Positions 32,135 through 34,985 of a stretch of DNA of 34,985 bases are shown piece by piece. Origin of the DNA: Peterkaempfera griseoplana. GTDB taxonomy: Bacteria; Actinomycetota; Actinomycetes; Streptomycetales; Streptomycetaceae. Location of the stretch: assembly GCF_001418575.1 (NCBI RefSeq), contig NZ_LIQR01000084.1:1-34985 (forward strand), written 5' to 3'. Each line of letters opens with the position of its first letter. Position 1 is the first letter of the stretch. Below the pieces are notes generated by a model, which saw only the letters and a list, made by a program, of their open reading frames with translations, searched no databases and had not been told where the DNA came from. Both the position numbers and the translations under genes were made by a program.

Positions 32135-32139
32135 CTGGT

Positions 32140-32760
32140 TCAGGACTCCTTGACGGCGATGGTCTCGACCGTGTTCGCCACGTGCTCGAAGGCGTCGGCC
32201 GCCTCCTCAAGGACATCCACGATCTGCTTCAGCTTCAGCACCTCGATGGCCTCGTACTGGCCGCTGAAGAGATGGGCGAGCAGCTTGCGGTGGATCTGGT
32301 CGGCCTGGTTCTCCAGCCGGTTGATCTCGATCCAGTACTCGGTCAGGTTCGACATGGTGCGCAGGTTGGGCATCGCCTCGGCGGTGAGCTCGGCGGCCCG
32401 GGCGAGGACCTCGATCTGCTGCTCGATCCCCTGCGGAAGCTGCTGGACGTCATAGAGGACGACCAGGTCGACGGCCTCCTCCATGAAGTCCATGATGTCG
32501 TCCAGCGAGGACGCCAGGGAGTAGATGTCCTCCCGGTCGAAGGGCGTGATGAACGAGGAGTTCAGCTGGTGGAAGATGGCGTGGGTACTGTCGTCACCCG
32601 CGTGCTCGGCGGCGCGCATGCGCTCGGCGATCTCTGAGCGGGCTGCGACGTCGGAGCCGAGCAGTTCGAGCAGGAGCTTGGAGCCGGTGACGAGGTTCTC
32701 CGCCGCGGCGGCGAACATGTCGTAGAAGCTCGTCTCCCTTGGGGCCAGACGAAAGCGCAC
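32140..32760 (-). CDS. DUF47 PhoU-like partner of Pit
   Basis: The 206-residue helical protein is a DUF47/TIGR00153 member, distantly related to PhoU: VRFRLAPRETSFYDMFAAAAENLV, HAIFHQLNSSFITPFDREDIYSLASSLDDIMDFMEEA, and LENQADQIHRKLLAHLF. The ExxxD (EDIYSLASSLDD) and ENxAD motifs bind metal in PhoU-type folds. It probably modulates the adjacent Pit transporter. GTG 32760 is chosen because the sequence then matches the usual (V/M)RFRLxPRE start and has GGAG about seven bases upstream; a longer frame upstream is unsupported. A -10-like TAGCAT (32800-32795) predicts a leader of about 28 nt. Confidence 0.94.
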   Translation of the reverse strand: MRFRLAPRETSFYDMFAAAAENLVTGSKLLLELLGSDVAARSEIAERMRAAEHAGDDSTHAIFHQLNSSFITPFDREDIYSLASSLDDIMDFMEEAVDLVVLYDVQQLPQGIEQQIEVLARAAELTAEAMPNLRTMSNLTEYWIEINRLENQADQIHRKLLAHLFSGQYEAIEVLKLKQIVDVLEEAADAFEHVANTVETIAVKES

Positions 32761-32979
32761 AGAAATCTCCGGTGTGCAGGGTGCGGACTTGTCGATGCTA
32801 GGCGCTGTTGGCTCGAAACACGCAAACCGGGGTGGCGGGCCCATCGGACGCACCTGGGCGCCTGCCCCGCCGTCCCCCGGTGATGCGCGCCCTCAGTGTG
32901 CCGGACCACCAGCCCGAACGCTGCCCCCGTGCACCAGTGGATACCGTCGCGTGACCTGCTGACCGGGACCGCGCCCCCC

Positions 32980-32992
32980 TACCCTGGAGGGC
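32980..32992 (+). promoter_or_regulatory. Candidate -10 / operator of csoR
   Basis: TACCCT (32980-32985) ends seven bases before the csoR ATG, predicting a 0-1-nt leader. It overlaps a small inverted repeat CCCT-GG-AGGG (32982-32991) preceded by a C-run, which could be a CsoR autoregulatory site. The GGAGG is too close to the ATG to be an ordinary Shine-Dalgarno. Confidence 0.4.
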
Positions 32993-33316
32993 ATGACCGC
33001 TTTGGAGGAACTGCCCGATCCGGCCACACCGGGCGTGCACGGCTACAGCAAACAGAAGGACGAGCACCAGAAGCGGCTGCGCCGGATCGAGGGCCAGGTC
33101 CGGGGACTGCAGCGGATGGTCGAGGAGGACGTCTACTGCATCGACATCCTGACCCAGGTCTCGGCCTCCACCAAGGCGCTGCAGGCCTTCGCGCTGAACC
33201 TGCTGGAGGAGCACCTCAAGCACTGCGTGGCCGCCGCCGTGGAACAGGGCGGCCCCGAAGCGGACGCCAAGGTGGCCGAGGCCACCGCCGCCATCGCACG
33301 GCTGCTGCGCACCTGA
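32993..33316 (+). CDS. csoR: CsoR, copper-sensing repressor
   Basis: The 107-residue all-helical repressor has the CsoR/RcnR fold with KRLRRIEGQVRGLQRMVEED and the Cu(I) triad C49, H74 and C78, spaced exactly as C36, H61 and C65 of M. tuberculosis CsoR; Tyr48 precedes the first cysteine as in that protein. Cu(I) binding releases it from DNA and derepresses copper efflux and chaperone genes. In S. lividans the orthologue controls copper genes elsewhere; none is visible here. It starts at ATG 32993, divergent from the DUF47 gene. Only 18 bp separate its stop from that of a small Cys-rich gene on the other strand. Confidence 0.95.
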   Translation: MTALEELPDPATPGVHGYSKQKDEHQKRLRRIEGQVRGLQRMVEEDVYCIDILTQVSASTKALQAFALNLLEEHLKHCVAAAVEQGGPEADAKVAEATAAIARLLRT

Positions 33317-33334
33317 CCGGCGCCGCCGCCCGCG

Positions 33335-33598
33335 CTAGGAATTGCGCGGCAGCGGCACCCGGGGCGCATCGCCCTCACCAGCCCGGCCGACCTTGAGCAC
33401 CTCGTCGATCCGGGCCGGCGTGAGCCGGTCCTCCCCGCTGGACGAGGCAGCGATCATCAGGTCGCCGCACATCTCGATCTCGTCGAGGGCCACGTGGTCG
33501 TGGACACCCGCTCCGCGCGGAGCCGCCACGCACACCACCTCCTCGTCGTCGAGCCCACATGCCCTTGCCATACCGGTGGTGCAGGAGCCGCCGCACAC
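33335..33598 (-). CDS. Small Cys-rich hypothetical protein
   Basis: The 87-codon frame from GTG 33598 has five cysteines: MCGGSCTTG at the start, ARACG, VVCVAAP and EMCGDLM. From about residue 17 the codon third positions are almost all G or C, as in genuine genes, while the first 15 codons are weaker, so the real start may be further in (for example ATG 33571). I do not recognise the family. The segment MCGDLMIAASSSGEDRLTPARIDEVL looks structured. It converges on csoR with 18 bp between stops. The cysteines beside a copper sensor make metal binding conceivable, but that is a guess. Confidence 0.6.
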   Translation of the reverse strand: MCGGSCTTGMARACGLDDEEVVCVAAPRGAGVHDHVALDEIEMCGDLMIAASSSGEDRLTPARIDEVLKVGRAGEGDAPRVPLPRNS

Positions 33599-33744
33599 CG
33601 AGCGGAGGACGGCCCACCCCCTTCATTCCAGGGTAGGCAGCCGGCGCCCGCTCCACATGGCACGGACGGGCCATTTGCGCCCCACCCGAAGGGTCCGCAC
33701 CACCCCGTACGCCCCCTGTGTCCCACACGGTCCGCAGCACGGAC

Positions 33745-33783
33745 GACGCCCCGGTCCGCCGTCCGCTGGCGGCACGGGGCGTC
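33745..33783 (-). terminator. Terminator of the lipoprotein gene
   Basis: A 9-bp outer stem gacgccccg/cggggcgtc (33745-33753 with 33775-33783) and a 5-bp inner stem ccgcc/ggcgg (33756-33760 with 33768-33772) are separated by two-base internal mismatches. It lies six bases past the lipoprotein stop. Confidence 0.82.
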
Positions 33784-33788
33784 CGCGC

Positions 33789-34691
33789 TCACCCGGAGGC
33801 GCCGTCCGCCTTCATCACGACGACATCGCGGGCGGGGGGCTCGGCCGCCTGCACCGCGCCGCCGAAGTCCGAGAGCGATGTGGTGGACGTCACCACCACG
33901 CGGTCCTTCTTGGCCGTCGAACCCGGCACCGAGGAGAAGGTGAAGACCTCCACGACCTTGTGCAGCCGCCCCTGCCCGTCCAGCCAGACGTCGAAGGGCA
34001 CCTTCTTGACGGTGAAGGTCCCCGCGGCCATCCGCAGCCCGTCGGCCGCCGGACCGCCGGTGGCGTCCGCGGCCTTGGCCAGATCCAGAGTGCCGCGGTA
34101 GTGCTTGAGGACCACCCCGCCGACCGTTTCCGTACCCACCAGCCGGGCCGACCGGGCACCGCGCAGCGCACCGGCCGCGGTGGCCGGGTCGGTGGTGCCG
34201 CTGCTCACCAGGTTGCCGTCCGGAAGCTGCTTGACCTGCAGCTTCACCCATTTGCCCGCAGGCACCCTGGCGCCGCTGTTCTGCAGGTAGACCACGCCGG
34301 GCAGGACCACCTCCGTCATCCTGCCCTTGGTCGCCGCGCCGGGCGGGAGCAGCACCGACACGGTGCCGATGCGCTTGGCGTAGTCGTAGACCCCGGTGCC
34401 GTGGAACTCGGCCTTCTTCCCGGGGGATTTGGTGACCACATGGGTGGCGGTGCGGGCCGAGCCGGAGTGGCCGGTGATGTCGGCGGCGCTGCGGACCGCG
34501 GTGAGCGGGTCCGCCGCCAGGCGGTCCATGGAGGCGGACCGCGTCGACTGCGCGTCCGCGCCGCCCACGCCGGTGCAGCCGGCCGTACCGGCCAGCGCGG
34601 CGAGCAGGACGGCCGCCGCTCCGGCGGAACCGATCGAGCGGCGCGTCCGGAGGGTGGTCCGGACGGTGTTGCCGCAATCCCGACGCTTCAT
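33789..34691 (-). CDS. Putative lipoprotein (LppX/LprG-like)
   Basis: The 300-residue precursor has a basic N-terminus, a hydrophobic core (GSAGAAAVLLAALAGTAG) and a lipobox-like TAGC with the modified cysteine at about 39. Position -3 is Thr where Leu is usual, so processing is plausible but not certain. The mature part is a mixed alpha/beta domain with TATHVVTKSPGKKAEFHGTG, GVVYLQNSGARVPAGKWVKLQV and VPFDVWLDGQGRLHKVVEVFTF. This pattern resembles the LppX/LprAFG fold that carries lipids in mycobacteria, also seen in many Streptomyces lipoproteins of unknown role. ATG 34691 has AGGGGG about 12 bases upstream. A hairpin terminator follows. Confidence 0.82.
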   Translation of the reverse strand: MKRRDCGNTVRTTLRTRRSIGSAGAAAVLLAALAGTAGCTGVGGADAQSTRSASMDRLAADPLTAVRSAADITGHSGSARTATHVVTKSPGKKAEFHGTGVYDYAKRIGTVSVLLPPGAATKGRMTEVVLPGVVYLQNSGARVPAGKWVKLQVKQLPDGNLVSSGTTDPATAAGALRGARSARLVGTETVGGVVLKHYRGTLDLAKAADATGGPAADGLRMAAGTFTVKKVPFDVWLDGQGRLHKVVEVFTFSSVPGSTAKKDRVVVTSTTSLSDFGGAVQAAEPPARDVVVMKADGASG

Positions 34692-34884
34692 CAGCTCTGA
34701 GCCCCCTAGGGTCCTGGTGTCCGGCCGGTCACGCGGGCCTCTGCCCGTGACCGTGCTGCGTTGTGTGCCGCTCCCCGTGCCGGGGCCCACCCGCGCGCAC
34801 GGGGGATTCCCCTTCCGGATAACGAGACGGCCGGCCCGGGGTTACGGCTCGAGGGGCGCACCGCCCGGTGCGCGCGTTACCGTG

Positions 34885-34985
34885 ATGCACGTGCCCAGCG
34901 AGATGCGCCCCCGGCCGCAGGCCGGACAGGGCGCCACCGGCTGTCCCGACCGCGTCCCTCTCCCCCGGAGGGTCCACCCCCCGTC
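34885..34985 (+). CDS. Possible start of a plus-strand gene (cut by window edge)
   Basis: An open frame from ATG 34885 (or GTG 34891) runs off the window with no stop and strongly G/C-rich third positions. It reads MHVPSEMRPRPQAGQG and then is Pro/Arg-rich. TACCGT at 34878-34883 would suit a leaderless start near GTG 34891. Only 33 codons are visible, with no recognisable motif, so the call is tentative. The 193 bases between it and the lipoprotein start (34692-34884) hold the divergent promoter region, in which I see no other feature. Confidence 0.35.
   Translation, partial: MHVPSEMRPRPQAGQGATGCPDRVPLPRRVHPP

Noticed and set aside
1-34985. tRNA, rRNA, riboswitches, insertion sequences, phage genes, CRISPR arrays, attachment sites
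   Set aside because: Intergenic regions were read for cloverleaf-like or known riboswitch patterns and for transposase motifs; none was convincing. A covariance-model search would be needed to exclude small RNAs.

Overview
The window is a stretch of core chromosome from a high-GC actinomycete, almost certainly a Streptomyces or a close relative in the Streptomycetaceae (Kitasatospora, Streptacidiphilus). The grounds are the very high G/C at third codon positions, the Streptomyces-specific regulators (RsiG, Nur, GlnR, a CssRS-like pair) and a gene order that, from memory, follows the S. coelicolor SCO4134-SCO4180 neighbourhood. The order YgfZ - nitrobindin-like - SseC - CysA - LmeA-like - GlnR - MshD - Pst also recalls the glnR/mshD region of Mycobacterium tuberculosis (about Rv0811c-Rv0820). 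This is therefore an old conserved block. I see no insertion sequence, phage, CRISPR array, tRNA or rRNA.

Layout. 1-3021 (minus strand): start of a probable anti-sigma gene, its sigma-70-family factor, an Eis-like acetyltransferase, and rsiG, the c-di-GMP-dependent anti-sigma factor for WhiG. 3482-4648 (plus): dtd and a SIMPL-domain protein. 4699-7104 (minus): ygfZ, the nickel regulator nur, a nitrobindin-like barrel and a tiny membrane protein. 7223-7585 (plus): a DsrE-like protein. 7598-10710 (minus): a sulfur block of a DUF3099 protein, sseC, cysA, a 26-residue Cys-rich leader peptide, an LmeA/DUF2993 lipid-binding protein and a MoaD-like sulfur carrier. 10790-11623 (minus): an alpha/beta hydrolase. 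12112-17669 (plus): glnR, a LacI-family repressor, an HtrA-like protease and a CssRS-like two-component system. 17740-21263 (minus): a secreted 5'-nucleotidase and a DUF1996 secreted protein. 21402-31029 (plus): mshD, ppk, a CHAD protein, a Nudix hydrolase and pstSCAB. 31130-32760 (minus): pit and its DUF47 partner. 32993-33316 (plus): csoR. 33335-34691 (minus): a small Cys-rich protein and a lipoprotein. A plus-strand reading frame may start at the right edge.

How the parts fit. The right half is a phosphate island: secreted 5'-nucleotidase, polyphosphate kinase, CHAD (a polyphosphate-binding fold), Nudix hydrolase, high-affinity PstSCAB and low-affinity Pit. PHO boxes (11-bp direct repeats bound by PhoP) are visible before ppk and pstS. 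The left-centre is a sulfur/redox island: CysA, SseC, a MoaD-like carrier, a DsrE-like protein and, farther off, mycothiol synthase and the thiol-based sensor CsoR. GlnR (nitrogen) sits between the two.

The most interesting non-coding structures are the cysteine-codon leader with a hairpin before cysA, four 11-bp-phased repeats before the HtrA-like gene, a cluster of GCAC/GTGC palindromes between the hydrolase and glnR, a nested direct/inverted repeat before nur, and a recurring leaderless-promoter arrangement in which the -10 hexamer ends six or seven bases before the start codon.
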